Positions 15,106 through 27,754 of a stretch of 64,000 nucleotides of DNA are shown here, one piece after another. Position numbers and translations under genes: made by a program. The first letter of the stretch is position 1, and each line of letters starts with the position of its first letter. The notes beneath the pieces were generated by a model. The model had not been told where the DNA came from, made no database searches, and was given only the letters and a program-made list of their open reading frames with translations. This DNA comes from Epiperipatus broadwayi (Eukaryota > Onychophora > Udeonychophora > Euonychophora > Peripatidae), in the NCBI GenBank assembly GCA_028023455.1, contig JAQFVV010000204.1:2064362-2128361 (forward strand). Reading direction: 5' to 3'.

Positions 15106-18100
15106 CCCGTGAATCAATATATTGATGTGAATTGGGTGAAAAAGTGTGCCATCGGTTGGTAGGGTTCAGTAATCATACTATTACCAATTAAAACATATAT
15201 TAAGCTTATTTAATCAATAATTTAATTGAATTGGAATACGATAAAATGATAATGAAGATGAAGTAAATTTAAATAAATTAATTATAGTTAATAATAATGA
15301 AAACACAACAAAATAGGTTACACTCAATAGGAAATAAAAATACACTAATTTAATGCATTCAGGTGTTATACAATAAAATGGGATTAACTGAAAATAATAC
15401 AATGCATGATCTTGTTTAAGTGTATCAAACAATTTCCATGCCCAGTAAGTAATTTATGCCTATGACAATTTAATATTCCAAATAATATTTATTTTTTTTA
15501 TATCATGATTTTCCAACTGATAAAGTAACAATGTTAGCCAAAGACATTTTTTAACTACTACAGCATTAATATTGTGACTGTTTACTTAGAACTAAGTAAT
15601 ATTCAAGAATAATCATAAAGCTCAAGAATGATGAAAATCACAATCCATCAACCCAGATATTCTTGTGGTTTTGAACAAATCATGAAAATATATTATACTA
15701 AGGTAGAATAAGCTAAATTAGCATTGCCTACAGTTTTCTATAGGCATGTACTAAACTTTACTAAAAAGATAACAGTATGGATGACCAATTATTTCCCATA
15801 TAAAATATGCAGTACCTTTAAACTGAGAAGCTTGCTAATAAATTAATTAATTTAAAATACACAAAGTCTGGAAATTGGATAGGCTTCTCAACAGTCCTGG
15901 GCCCTTTCCCCAATAATGTTTTTGGTGCTTTTGCCTGAACAATATGGCTCTTTGGTGTGACTTGGTGTCCACCATTATACAGATAGCTGATAAATGGGAC
16001 AGTCTCTATCATTTGTCCATGAGGATTAGCAAGACTAGGATATATCTATGCATATCATAAATTTACACCCACAACACACAAAGGCAAAATAACAAATATA
16101 TTAAAATAATTAAGTGTACCTCAAAAATAAAGTATCTAAACTTAATGCTATAATAAAAAGGGGCTAAATTAATAACTTAATAATCCCATTTAATAAACAA
16201 TTAATTTGTATCATTAATCAGTTCTCAATAAAAGGAAGTATATTTTAAGAGGTTATAATTAATTGCAAAGTATGAAATATACCCTGGATAATATATGTCT
16301 CTATGACTAGAATTTTTTTATTAGTGCAATAACCTTTAGAAATTGCATTTAATAATTATAGTCTTGGAAAATTAGAATAACAATTTATTAAAAATAAAAT
16401 TTTAAATCAATATGAATTATTATAGTGATCACAAGATAATCAAACATTAATATTTAATCTAATTTCAAAACAGCAAGTCAGGTTTCAATATAAGCATTAG
16501 TCTATATTTATTAAATTGGAGATAGGACACAATTATTAAAATTAATATACTCACTATTTTAAAATACATTTGGCATATTATCACACTTATCAGAAAATAA
16601 AATCTTAAGAATTAAAATTTATAAACTAACATAAGCATCATCACAAGCACGAAAGTAAAAGATAGATTCCAATTAACAAAGGATTATTAATTTTATATTT
16701 TAACATATGTAATATTAGAGGGTTTATATATTTAAAATTATGGAGAATAAGTCAAATATTAAGTGGTGACTCTACATTTTATTTAGACAAAAGATTTAAT
16801 AGATTGAACTTTACTTTGAATGTTCATTTAAATTTAAATAATAGCTATAGCTTTAGGAATTAAAGTTCTTTAGAGCTCTTAGTGGTGGTCTGAAGAGTTT
16901 TATCTTCATCTATTGGTAGAAGCTTGTCTGTTGGCAGTATTCTTGGTGGCAGATATGATAGCAGCAATTGTTCTTAGGATAGACAGCATCTCTCCAGTTG
17001 AAACATCAGTGCAGCAGGTCTGTTACAGAAACATCTTCCACCCCTATAATGGCTAGGTGCCTTCAGCATATAGGATGAAGTTGTACATTAACTATCTTCC
17101 AGGCTTGTAGAACAGCAACCTCCACCTGACCTACTCAGCCATATTAAAAATTAAACTGGTGGGGTTCAGTTAGCAAATACTTCAAATATTTTACAGAGTG
17201 TTTTTTACATTGAAAAAGTTGGCCTATTTATACTCACCTTTCATTAAATTACACTTTTAATAACAAAATTTATTCTAGCAAAACAAGCAATTAGCATCTT
17301 TAAATTTTATATTTTTAAGTACCAAAAATAACTCCTGTCTTTTGTATTATTCCTTGAATAGGATGTTTTCTATGATTTGATCATTTAGTTTCCCAGTAGA
17401 TTTTAACAGTTGATACAGTTGGTTAACTTTTATTTATAAGATAAAATATATTTTAGACAAACATTTATTGTCTTAATAATTTTTAGATTTAGTCATTATG
17501 CAATCCTAAAACAGATTTGAATCACATGATTTTATTTTACAGATTATTTTAAAATAAATTTAGAAAATATAGTAAATAACCAAATAACAAGATGCTGTAT
17601 ATTGTAACCTGTCTGCAGACTATTTTTGAAGGTTAAGATCGGTTTTTCTAGTTTTGCATTAAAAATATATTATCTCTCACTAATCATAATCACTTCTTGT
17701 ATTGAATCTACTAAATACAATACAGTTTTTAAATATATATTTTATGTTACTCAAAATATAAATCATCTCTTCATTTAAATTCTTCCACGCCCATTTCTGT
17801 TTTAAATTTTTCTTAAAGAAAAAAAATTATATAATAAATAAATAATTATTTCCAGAAAATTCCACAAACCTATTCTTGCTATATCTTTTTTTATATCCAA
17901 ATTTATTCAAGCATTTCTTTTTGTTTCTAATTCTAGCATTAAATCTTCTATGACAATTTTCAAATATTTTGTTGTCTGGTCAAAAACATTCTATGTAATT
18001 AATTAAAACTCTACTTGTTTACCCCCAAATATAAATTTATTTAATAAATTAATTACATGTTGAAAAGGGATGGTGTTAATTAAGTAAAGAGCATGATATT

Positions 18101-20226
18101 GATGTGAATGAGAACTTTTTGTGCATAAACTTAAATTATATGCATTTGGTATCACCTATTGCACTGAATAATTAATCTTTCCAATCTATTTTATACCATA
18201 AATCTTTACAATGTTATTTTTCTAATTTTTATTTACAATGAATCCTATTTCACTTATGCTTTCAATATTTGTAATTTTATAATAAAGTATATGTCCACTT
18301 TTCAAATTGATTGTTTTTTAATTTTCCTCCAAATTTCATAATGTTCAATAGTGTCTCATTTAATATTATGTAATCATTTTCCAATTTGCATAATCTCATT
18401 AACTTGAAAGTATTCTACAATTATGAGAAAAGTTTATAGTAGAATGGCAACCTAAATAGTAACCTGGGTAGTCTTAGAACTCTCTTCTTGCAATCATCAT
18501 CTATGTATGGTTTTTACTAAAGATTTTATTTCCTACAAGGTTTGAAGGCCATAATTTATTGTTGTCCATTATGATTGATATATTTTAAAAAACATAATTA
18601 CTCACATATATCTTGCCTTCAAAATCACTCTAACATTGCCTCATTTAAGAAATATTTATCATTTAAGAAGGCACTGTGATGTTTTTTAGACTTAAGATTA
18701 GAGGTTAGAATCACTAAAGTAACTACATTAGATGATGCATATTGGTGAGAAAACCTAAAAAGTGTTTATTTACAATATGAATAATCACATAGTAATAACA
18801 ATTACAACATAATGATTATGGAATGGACATTAAAAAATTGTCCTGTTCATTTCTTTTAAAGCTTCAAGAATTTAAATCAAAGAATCTACTTTCAGTTAAC
18901 AACAGACTTTTTTATACAATCAAGGGTATCATATATGTGAATGTAAATATGAGTACATAAATAAATATCAATAATAAAAATAGATGACTGAATACTTGGT
19001 GATAAATGTAATTATAAAATAATATAGATGAAAGAATATCTGATCTTTAATATAAGATGAATGAAAAAAATTATAAAAAAATGAAATTTAAATATTTATT
19101 AAATTAATATATTGTGCAAATTTGTATGTCCCTAATTATACATTGATATTATTATTTAAAATACGAGTTCATATTAATTCTAAAATTATATAAATAAAAG
19201 AAACTAAAATGAAAGTTATTATCTACTTACATTTTTTTCTAATAGTAATTACTAATAATTTAATCAAATTAATTATTGATTCTATATTACTAAATGTGTT
19301 TTTTAATGAATTATATTTATTTATGTCGTGTCAGTAAAGTCGTAAGTTTTGATTATATTAATAAACATAAGTTTTTGCTATAATATTTTTGGGGGAATTT
19401 TCAACAATTTGAATGTTCCCATTGATTTATGCATAAATTGATTACTATTTTATATATTTTATAATCATAGATTGGTGACTTGAATGAGTTCTATTTCTCA
19501 GTGTCTCTTTTCTCCTTTTTCATTATTGTCTTTGTCTTCTTTTTTGTTATATATATATATAGTGTTTAAAATTGTGACTATTGTGTATAATAAAAAGAAA
19601 AATAAATGTATTTTTAAAAAAATAATATATAACATAGAACTTTTAAAATGATTAAAAGTGAAAATCCAAGCTAGATGAGCTTTTATTCACAAAGCTCCAA
19701 ATCTTAGTAAAATTGATTACAGAAAAAAAAAATCTTTGAAGATCAGAACTAAAATAAAATCTTATGATACGTGCTATCAGATGAAAAGCTAGACAGACAT
19801 TAAAATAAAACTTTTGTCGTCTAAAGCTAGATTTGCAACTTTTCAAGTTAAGAATATGCGTTCATCAACTCGATAGATTATAGATGTATTTTCTAACAAA
19901 AGTGAAATGCGTAGGGATTATGCTTTTTTTTTAAATTAAAAGAGTATTATATAAATAAATTCAAACAAAAATGGTGATCATGTGATGTTTATTAGGTTAT
20001 AAATAAATTTACAGAATGAAATATATATATATTGGTATTTTTTTTGATTAAATAAAAACTTTGTAATTTTTTACCCCCACTAATCTCTGAATTAAAAAAA
20101 AAAAAACAAGAAGCATCTAAACTTTATCTTTACAATTTTATATTTCATTATATATATATATATATGAAGTATTGCTATTTTAATGTTTTATATGCGTTTT
20201 AACAGCTTAAAATTCAACATTGTCAA
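15106..20226. other. AT-rich DNA without a recognisable gene
   Basis: No gene or transposon end is supported. The one compositional anomaly is a GC-richer patch at about 16865-17160, bordered on its right by the minus-strand TATA-like sequence GAGTATAAATAGGCC (see separate entry). The rest is poly-A/T-rich with short AT runs such as 19545-19562. Open frames are under 75 codons. Confidence 0.55.
16865..17235 (-). promoter_or_regulatory. TATA-like box followed by a GC-richer patch
   Basis: Read on the minus strand, TATAAATAG (17224-17232) is followed by about 350 bp that is clearly richer in G+C than its surroundings and has no long ORF. The same 9-mer with a similar downstream patch occurs on the minus strand at 54627-54635. 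This could be a core promoter with a non-coding transcript, or the U3/R region of an LTR. Evidence is limited to the motif and composition. Confidence 0.25.
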
Positions 20227-20560
20227 GTGTTGGTGGCCTAGTGGTTATCATAGCTGCCTTCCAAACAGTTAGCCCAGGTTCGCTTCCCGGTCACTGCATT
20301 TGACATATGAAAAAAAAAATTAACATGCTATAAATAGCTCATTTCAGATCACAGGTCATTGGAACAGATCTTCATAAAGAACAATGGAGCACGCACAACT
20401 TATTATGATTGCCATTTCTGGATAATAAGTCTTTAGGCAAGTGTTTATAATGTTTTATCCTCCAGATAAAAATAGTTTAGATACCCATTTGTCGATTAAT
20501 ATTGGATGATAAGTTGAAGGGAATGTAGTATAATAATTTGAAGAAAAAAATTCTAACCCA
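20227..20560 (+). mobile_element. tRNA-Gly(UCC)-derived SINE
   Basis: The first 72 bp (20227-20298) fold like tRNA-Gly with anticodon TCC in the loop CTTCCAA. The A box TGGCCTAGTGG is intact and the B box GGTTCGCTTCC differs from the usual GGTTCGANTCC at one base. The acceptor stem (GTGTTGG with TCACTGC) has a mismatch and several wobbles, and both the anticodon and T stems carry a mismatch, so it is not a working tRNA gene. It continues without a 3' processing signal into an unrelated body, the usual plan of a tRNA-derived SINE. The 3' end is uncertain. Confidence 0.7.
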
Positions 20561-22766
20561 GAGTGTGGCGATGTCATATAAAACACTATCATTATTACAT
20601 AATGACACAATATGTATATATTAATAATTTCTTGTTAATTTTTATCTTTTCTTCCCTGATTTTTTTTTCCGAGAACTTCATCTGCAGCTTCTATTTTACT
20701 TTAAACCTTCCATTTTTATAGTTTTTTTTAATAAAATTATTCATTTAACACTTGGTTTTAAACAAAATATTTATTACTATTTAATTAAGATATAAATAAT
20801 AAAGCAATTAATAGTTTGCATAAAAGAATGTATTTTAATTAAAAGGAGAGAATGCAAAAAAACACTTTAAATTTCCAATATTTATTCCATTCGTTATTGT
20901 ATGGCAGCTATTATTGCCGCGACATTTTTAATAAAATAAAATTTCTTCTATTTTCATCCAAAATTGTAAATTGTGAATCAAGAAACAATTGTAAATTCAA
21001 TTTTAAAATTGAAGATACATAATGCTAAACATTTATATTTCAGATATAGACAGCTACTAAATTAAAATTTTGTTCTTGGTCTCTTATAACTGATCTTATA
21101 AATGTCCGAAAGATATCTTATTTTTTCGAGTTTATTTCTATGCTTAATGTATTTGTAAACAAATGTTATAATATTTATTTTTGCTTTTTGTTTAGATTTT
21201 CGCATTTATAAAATCCTATTTTTTTTAATTATGGCATCAATTTTTTTTATAATTGCCATTGTAATTTCTGATATCCATTTTGATTTTTTGGATTTTATGT
21301 TTATTTTACTCAAATTACTTTTAAATCCCTTTTCAATTATCCTTGTTTTACTTTTATTCATGCTTTATCTAGTTTACTATTAATTACATCTAAAACCTTA
21401 ATTTCTACTAAATATATGTATATTATAATGAAGATTTTTTTCCTGTCAAACGATAAAAATAAAATCTTTTTGTGTCATACAAGGATGAATGCAATTTCAC
21501 CAAAACGTTAACAATTTAAACAAAAATTTAAAACACGATATGACCCCAAAAAAGATTTTATTTTCAATATATAAATAACCTAGCCTAAGCTTATAATTTT
21601 TTTGCCAGATTCATCCTAAGTTTGACATGAATAATTTATGAATTGGTACAATCTTCCCTTAAGCAAATTTTTGTTATATAAACTAAGATATTCTATTTCT
21701 ATAATAAAAAAATAAAATTGATTTACTCTGTACAGGCTGATTTAAAATGCTAAATATAGTTTATATCAAAATGAACAAAGTTATTTGTTATTGTTTTTTT
21801 TATTAACTAAAAATTCATTATAAAATAAGATGTTATTTACAGAAATATATACTTGTTTTGAGTACAGCAGAAATATCCCTACCATGGTAGGCTATAGGAA
21901 GATTGTAATCCATATACATAAACAAAAAAATAGTTAAAAACTTTGTCTTTAGGTAACATTCTTTTTAAAAAAAAAAAAAAAACATAATTAATTTACATAT
22001 ATTTACATTAAAATAATGTATTTTATATTAGGAGAAAAAGGATATGTGTAAAGTTGAATTGCTTAAGCAATAATAATTTGTCAATAAACTATAACTAACA
22101 AAATGTAATGGTTAATTTATATCTACAATTTTTATAACAGTAGTATCAATTATCTGTGATTCAAAAAATATTAATAAAAATAGACATTAATAAAAGTTTC
22201 TAAAGTTTAATTTTTAATTTATAATGCAGCCATTGTGTCTTGAAATTACAAAATGTCTTAAACAAGTTCCAACAATAAATTTTATATCTCTTTTGGATCT
22301 TTATTTTTAAAGTATTCAAACTTGAATTTTTTTTTATTTATTTATAAAATTTCTATTTACTTTATTAATAATAAAATACATAATGTTTATTTTTATATAA
22401 ATATAAAATTTTTATATAGTATTAATTAAAACAATAAATCAGAACAATAATGTATTTTTACTGATTAATCTTTTTTCATTTGTACACTCTCGTTTAATAT
22501 AGAGGTCAGATTTTTGTCCCATCTTTCCAATTAAAAAATGAATGTATATTTTCTTTAAAAAAATTTAAATAAATTTTAAAAATTTGTTTTTTCTTCAGTA
22601 ATTTTTTTTATCCTTAGCAATTGCTTAAAATACAACAATGATCATGAAATAAATAATCTTATTGTACTAAGGAAAATAACAGGTTGCTTGCTGCAATTAA
22701 ATTTATTAATATAGAATTTTAATAACTGAAAGACAGGCTTATTTATACCTGTCTATATATATATAT
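20561..22766. other. AT-rich DNA without a recognisable gene
   Basis: Poly-A/T-rich sequence with no supported gene. It ends in the short (TA)n tract into which the LTR element inserted. Confidence 0.55.
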
Positions 22767-24528
22767 TGTAAATATCGATAAGTCTATCTATATTTTAAAA
22801 ATTATCATTTGTTATATATAAAAAAAAAAACCTCTTTGAGTTGATGTTTATATATGAAGTATTATTATTGTTTATGGTTATTAGGTATAGTTATTGTTTG
22901 AAGTTATTATTTTATTTATATGTTGATGGTACATCGTTATGAATATTTAATTATTATAAATAAATAAAGACATATAAATTGTTGATTATATAAAAAAATT
23001 ATTTTATTTGCAGTGATTATTAAAAAAATGCAATATTATTATTTATGTATATTTTTAAAGCTGTCAAATAAATTTTCAATTTAATATTTTTAATATATAT
23101 ATGCTTGATATTTTATTTTTTTTTAATGTTAATTGTTTAAAAGAAAACATGTGTAACGAGGGTTTTAAAAACAGCATTTGCTAGCACGTGAAACAACAGC
23201 AACAACAATAAAAGAAGCCATTATTATTATTATTAAGATAGTAATAAAACCAACTGAAGGATAAAATTTTGTTGTACTTTGTTTCTTTGAAATTACCATT
23301 CTTCAGAATATTGGAATAAGATAGATTTCTATGGTAAATACATAAATCATGACAGGCTAATAGGGATATATCGCAGCCAAGAGGCTGCACCATTTTCTTT
23401 CATTTATTCCAAGGCAGTTTTAAAAGAAAAAACTAAGAAAATTTCAATACATATATTTCATCGCGTCTGAAGCCGAAATTTGACATAGCTATCTGGAATC
23501 TATAATGGTCAATCTAATAATAATCTGGAGGTAACTAGAATTAATATATTGGATTTAACATTTCAATTTATTTATTTATTTTTCAAGGAAAGAAATTTTA
23601 GAAGGATAAAAATATACATATATCCAAGAATTGACAATTTTCTCTAACGTGATAATTTCCTCACCTTCACTAGAATGCATTCTAATATTAAACGGATAAA
23701 GAAATAAAACAAAGGAATAAGTTGACTTTTGAAGGAAAACTGGACATGTGAACTTTGAAAGGTAGTTAATAATTTTATATGTATAAATGATATATAAATA
23801 TATTTTTGAGATTGATATTTTTGTTTACTTTTATTTTTCATTATAAAAATATAACGTTTTATAAATAGTCAATTCAAGCGTCTTGTTTTCTAACAGCGAT
23901 AAACGTTTAACAGGTGTTAAAATTAATACTTAAGTAATTTAAAATCTTAAAGTATGGCTTATAGGTTTGGGTTGTATATGAGTTGTTATATATATTTTAA
24001 TAAGTAAATTTATATTCGTAAATGTTTTTATTATAAAATGTTTTATCATTAATTTATTTATTTTCATTTTTTTTTAAACTTCGTATAATAATTCTTATGC
24101 ATGCCAAAACAATAATTATATGTATTTGCTGTATGTAATATTTTTTTTTTATTATTTTAAATATCTGAAAAGTATAAGTATGGATTTGTATTTATATTGA
24201 TATCTACTTGTTAAGCATAGATATGTCTTTATATATTTAATATATATACTTATTGCAAGTATATATGTATATTTATTATTTGGGTTTGTATTTAAAACAT
24301 TGATATTACCTAAAATTAAACCATAATATAAAATAAAGGATGTACTATTTGTTTTATAAGTAACGTCTTTGTAATTTATTTGAAAGAGCGGTAATATATT
24401 ATTCTTATTTTTCTTTTAATGCTAGAGTCATTATGAAATTAATTGAATTCACAATTTATTTATATATAACCGGGATAATTTTGTCTTTCTTCAATTTAAA
24501 TGGAATGCAGCAAGTACGTTCCATTACA
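22767..24528 (+). repeat. 5' LTR (1762 bp)
   Basis: Begins TGTAAATATC and ends TTCCATTACA. It is nearly identical to the copy at 28417-30175; visible differences include an extra ATT near 22866 and A/G or G/A changes in AAGAAGCC, GTAATAAA, ACTGAAGG and AAGGCAG. There is no long ORF. Unusually long for an element with a 3.9-kb interior. Confidence 0.95.
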
Positions 24529-24530
24529 TT

Positions 24531-24553
24531 TGGCGCAACAACTAGGGCTCGAA
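24531..24553 (+). promoter_or_regulatory. tRNA primer-binding site
   Basis: TGGCGCAACAACTAGGGCTC, continuing GAA, starts two bases after the 5' LTR. Its reverse complement reads as the 3' end of a tRNA: CCA, discriminator G, a 7-nt acceptor strand TTGTTGC, a 5-nt T-stem strand CCTAG and the 7-nt T loop TTCGAGC. The match therefore runs 23 nt into the T loop. The G discriminator would suit a tRNA-Ser, but the exact tRNA cannot be named from the sequence. Confidence 0.85.
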
Positions 24554-26202
24554 ATAAGCTAATTAGGGCTTGAAATACCCCACATACCTGAGAGATGTGT
24601 AGTATATATATATTGATATGAGATATGTAGTTTAAAGAAAGAGAAGCATTTTTGTGTGTTTAATTTTTTATATATAAATGAAAATATTTTGGCCTTATGT
24701 TTAGATGGTGATGGTTACTGTTATTGTATTTTTTTTAATGATGAAAGATAAATATAGTCATGAAGCAGTTTAATTTCAATTTAAAAATTATATTGATGGT
24801 GTTAAATTATAGCATAATAATTTTGTCCATATTTGGAAAGTTTATGTTGTAGAAAATCTATAATTTTGAGGGTTAGATTGGATATTTGATTGTTGGAGTT
24901 TGGTTGGTTCTGTTGCAAGTATTGATGTTGGATGGGGAATTTTTGTCATTGTCTTGAGGATGTGATGCATTCATGTCACTTGTGATTGATTGATCTCATT
25001 TATTGCTCCAACCCAAATTTTGATGTTTATTATTATTTATCATGAAGCAGTTAACAGTAGTCCTGCCATGATTTTACCTTTAAGACTCCAGAGAGAGTAA
25101 GGTATAATTATTTTTGATATATGTATAATATTTGCCTCTAAGTCTCCCAAAGATGAGCAAGGAAATATTTTATAAATAATAGCCCCTAAGACTTGGATGT
25201 AAGGAGGGCAGTGTAATAGTGTTTTCAGAAAATTATTATGGGTTGTAGTAGCTTGGATAGAATGAAATGTGATGGTCATCTAAGTGTTCATGAAACATTG
25301 TATGCTTTGGGAGTAATGATTGAATTCTTTTATCTATATCAAAGTTGTGAAGTGCTAATCAATCTTTTGGCTGTCAGTATCTGTCGGATCTTTGGAGGAA
25401 TAGATAAGTATATAACTTAAATATATAACACCAAACTTAAGGGCTTGGTTAATTGACTATTCTGGGTGACAAATAATCTATTACATTGATTATCAATTAG
25501 GGTTTGAAAACAAGTATATTAATGTTATATTTTCCATTATAAGTGACTTTTAAACATGAAGTTCAATTAGTGAATGTTTGTTGATAATAAATTGCATTAG
25601 TACAATTTTAGTAAAATAGTGTTTTGGGCACAAAAGCTAATAATTAGTGAAGTTGATTTTTTTTTTTTTATGTATATAAAATGTTATTAAGTTTTAAGGT
25701 CCAGAAAATTTATAGGCATCAATTTAAGCATTTTATATTTAACTACCATTATTTTGAATGAGAAAGTTGTCTCACTATATTATCAAATTAGTTATTTTTA
25801 AGGCATGCAAACATTTAGTTGTATTTTAAATATTTCAAGGTTATATTGAATTTGATATGAAATTTCCACATTTCAATATTGTATAAGTGTAGAATATTTA
25901 TTATCATTAAATATAAATAAATGTTATTTAGTGATATCAGTTGTTACTCTCTACATATATATATATTTTAGAGAAATTTGTTGATGTTATGGTGATAGAT
26001 GAGATTTTTTTTTTTAAGCCAAGAAGTTCATGAGTTCAAATAACTGAAATTTAGATTGTCGGATAGCTATTATGTATTATAAAATTAAAAAGGCTTGTAC
26101 TTTGCTTAGTTGAATAATTGCTTGTTGGAATAATGATTGGGGATGGTGAGCCCTTGATCTGTGGTAATTACTACATAGAAATATATATATATATATATAT
26201 AT
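24554..26202 (+). other. Non-coding leader of the LTR element
   Basis: About 1.65 kb between the primer-binding site and the gag-like ORF, with no long sense-strand frame except a 60-codon one near 25238. A pyrimidine run and TTGCAG just before the ATG (26256-26279) resemble a 3' splice site, so the leader may be removed by splicing. This is inference only. Confidence 0.5.
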
Positions 26203-26264
26203 AAAAAAAATATCTAAGATATATATATATATATATATATATATATTTCTTAGATATTTTTTTT
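26203..26264. repeat. Inverted repeat just upstream of the gag-like ORF
   Basis: AAAAAAAATATCTAAGA (26203-26219) and TCTTAGATATTTTTTTT (26248-26264) are perfect 17-bp inverted copies separated by (TA)n, which can itself pair. The hairpin ends 26 bp before the ATG at 26291, so it could affect translation or splicing of the element RNA. Confidence 0.8.
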
Positions 26265-26290
26265 TGTATAATATTGCAGTTCTAATAATA

Positions 26291-27754
26291 ATGGATAACA
26301 ATAGTAATAAAATGCCAGTTAGTGGTGATTTTGATTTAAGAGATTTTATGGAAAAATTTAGAGCTGAGATAAACACAAATTATGAGAGACTAGAGTCTAA
26401 ATATGATAAACTAGAATCTAGATTAAAAACAAATTCTGATGAACTTTCCCAGAAACTAGAATCTAGATTAAAAACAGATTCTGATGATCTTAGAGCTGAG
26501 ATGAAAACCAACTCTAATGAATTAAAAGATCTTAGAGCTGAGATAAAAACGAATTCTGATGAACTTTCCCAGAAACTAGAATCTAGATTAAAAACAAATT
26601 CTGATGAACTTTCCCAGAAATTAGAGACTAGTTTAAAAAATAACTCTGATGAACTAAAAGAGGAACTTAGAACTGAGATGAAAGTCAATTCTAATAAATT
26701 TTATAAGGAAATAAAAGATGAATTAAAAGCTCTGGTAGATAATAGTGTTAGAAGAGTAGAAGTAAAATTTGATGAAAAGATGGAAAAATACAGAGAAGAG
26801 ACAATGGTTGAAGCTAATTCTTTAAAAGCAAAATTTGAGGAAATAAGTAGTGAAATGAGGGAAGAAAATCAAGGAATTATAGCCAGATTAGAAGTAGTTG
26901 AAAGAAAGACTATAAAGAAACCTAAAATTTTTGATGAATACTATAGTGAGGATAAAAGAATTGATGAATCTGTAGAAATAAAATTAAATTCTTTAGGTGA
27001 AAAATATCTAAAGTTATTAGACAATGAATTACCAAAGATTACGGATAATACCAGTAATAAATTTAAAGATAAAATGCAAAATCTAGTTCAAAAATGTACC
27101 ATTAATTGTGGAAACGTTTATACAAAAATTAATATTTACAAAGAAATATTCTTTACAAGAATTAACAATATAATATGTAATGTAAATTTTATGAAAGTAG
27201 AAATTGATCCAAATAGAGATTTAGGCAAAGCCAAAATAAAACTTAAATTCAGAAGTAAGGAGAAAATTAAAATAGATTTTCTTAAAGAGATAATTTATCC
27301 CAATAAAAATATGAAGAAAATTAAAGTAAAATTCAAAGAGATGAGTAGAGAGAAGTTTAAAATAAATTATCTTAAAGGAAGTATAGATTTTATAAACGAT
27401 ATTGGAAAAGCCAAAGTTAGACTTAAAGTTATAGAAGGAAAGATAAATAATATTGATTTTCTTAGAGAGAATATTGACAAGGAAAGAGATGTAGGGAAAG
27501 CAAAGGTAAAATTTAAAAGAATAAATGAAAAGATATTTAATTTAATTCTTAGCAGAAAGATTATTGATAAGGAAAAAGAAATTGGCAAAGCCAAAATTAA
27601 ACTTAAAATGAGAAGTGATGATGTGATTAGTAAAGATTTTCTTCGAGAAAATATAGCTAAGGAAAGAGATTTAAATAAACCTAAAGTTAAACTGAAAAGA
27701 CTTAATATAGAACAGAATGATTTTCAAAATGATTTTCAGAAATTTTTTTTTTAA
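26291..27754 (+). CDS. Gag-like coiled-coil protein with six 30-residue repeats
   Basis: The only intact large ORF of the LTR element: 487 residues, started here at ATG 26291 because the upstream part of the frame has no other ATG. Residues about 20-200 are a highly charged predicted coiled coil built from 15-residue repeats of the type LESRLKTNSDELSQK (also visible as 45-bp DNA repeats). Residues 297-476 are six tandem 30-residue repeats (DNA 27179-27718). Each is built around [DN]F[LM][KR]..I and a basic core such as DVGKAKVKFKR. There is no zinc knuckle, protease or polymerase motif. Position in an LTR element and the coiled coil argue for a Gag-type structural protein, and the Lys-rich repeats could bind nucleic acid; both are inference. 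No similar protein is recognised. The ORF ends at a T10 run, after which coding-like sequence continues in another frame. Confidence 0.85.
   Translation: MDNNSNKMPVSGDFDLRDFMEKFRAEINTNYERLESKYDKLESRLKTNSDELSQKLESRLKTDSDDLRAEMKTNSNELKDLRAEIKTNSDELSQKLESRLKTNSDELSQKLETSLKNNSDELKEELRTEMKVNSNKFYKEIKDELKALVDNSVRRVEVKFDEKMEKYREETMVEANSLKAKFEEISSEMREENQGIIARLEVVERKTIKKPKIFDEYYSEDKRIDESVEIKLNSLGEKYLKLLDNELPKITDNTSNKFKDKMQNLVQKCTINCGNVYTKINIYKEIFFTRINNIICNVNFMKVEIDPNRDLGKAKIKLKFRSKEKIKIDFLKEIIYPNKNMKKIKVKFKEMSREKFKINYLKGSIDFINDIGKAKVRLKVIEGKINNIDFLRENIDKERDVGKAKVKFKRINEKIFNLILSRKIIDKEKEIGKAKIKLKMRSDDVISKDFLRENIAKERDLNKPKVKLKRLNIEQNDFQNDFQKFFF

Noticed and set aside
20227-20298. Functional tRNA-Gly gene
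   Set aside because: Mismatches in the acceptor, anticodon and T stems; better explained as a SINE head.
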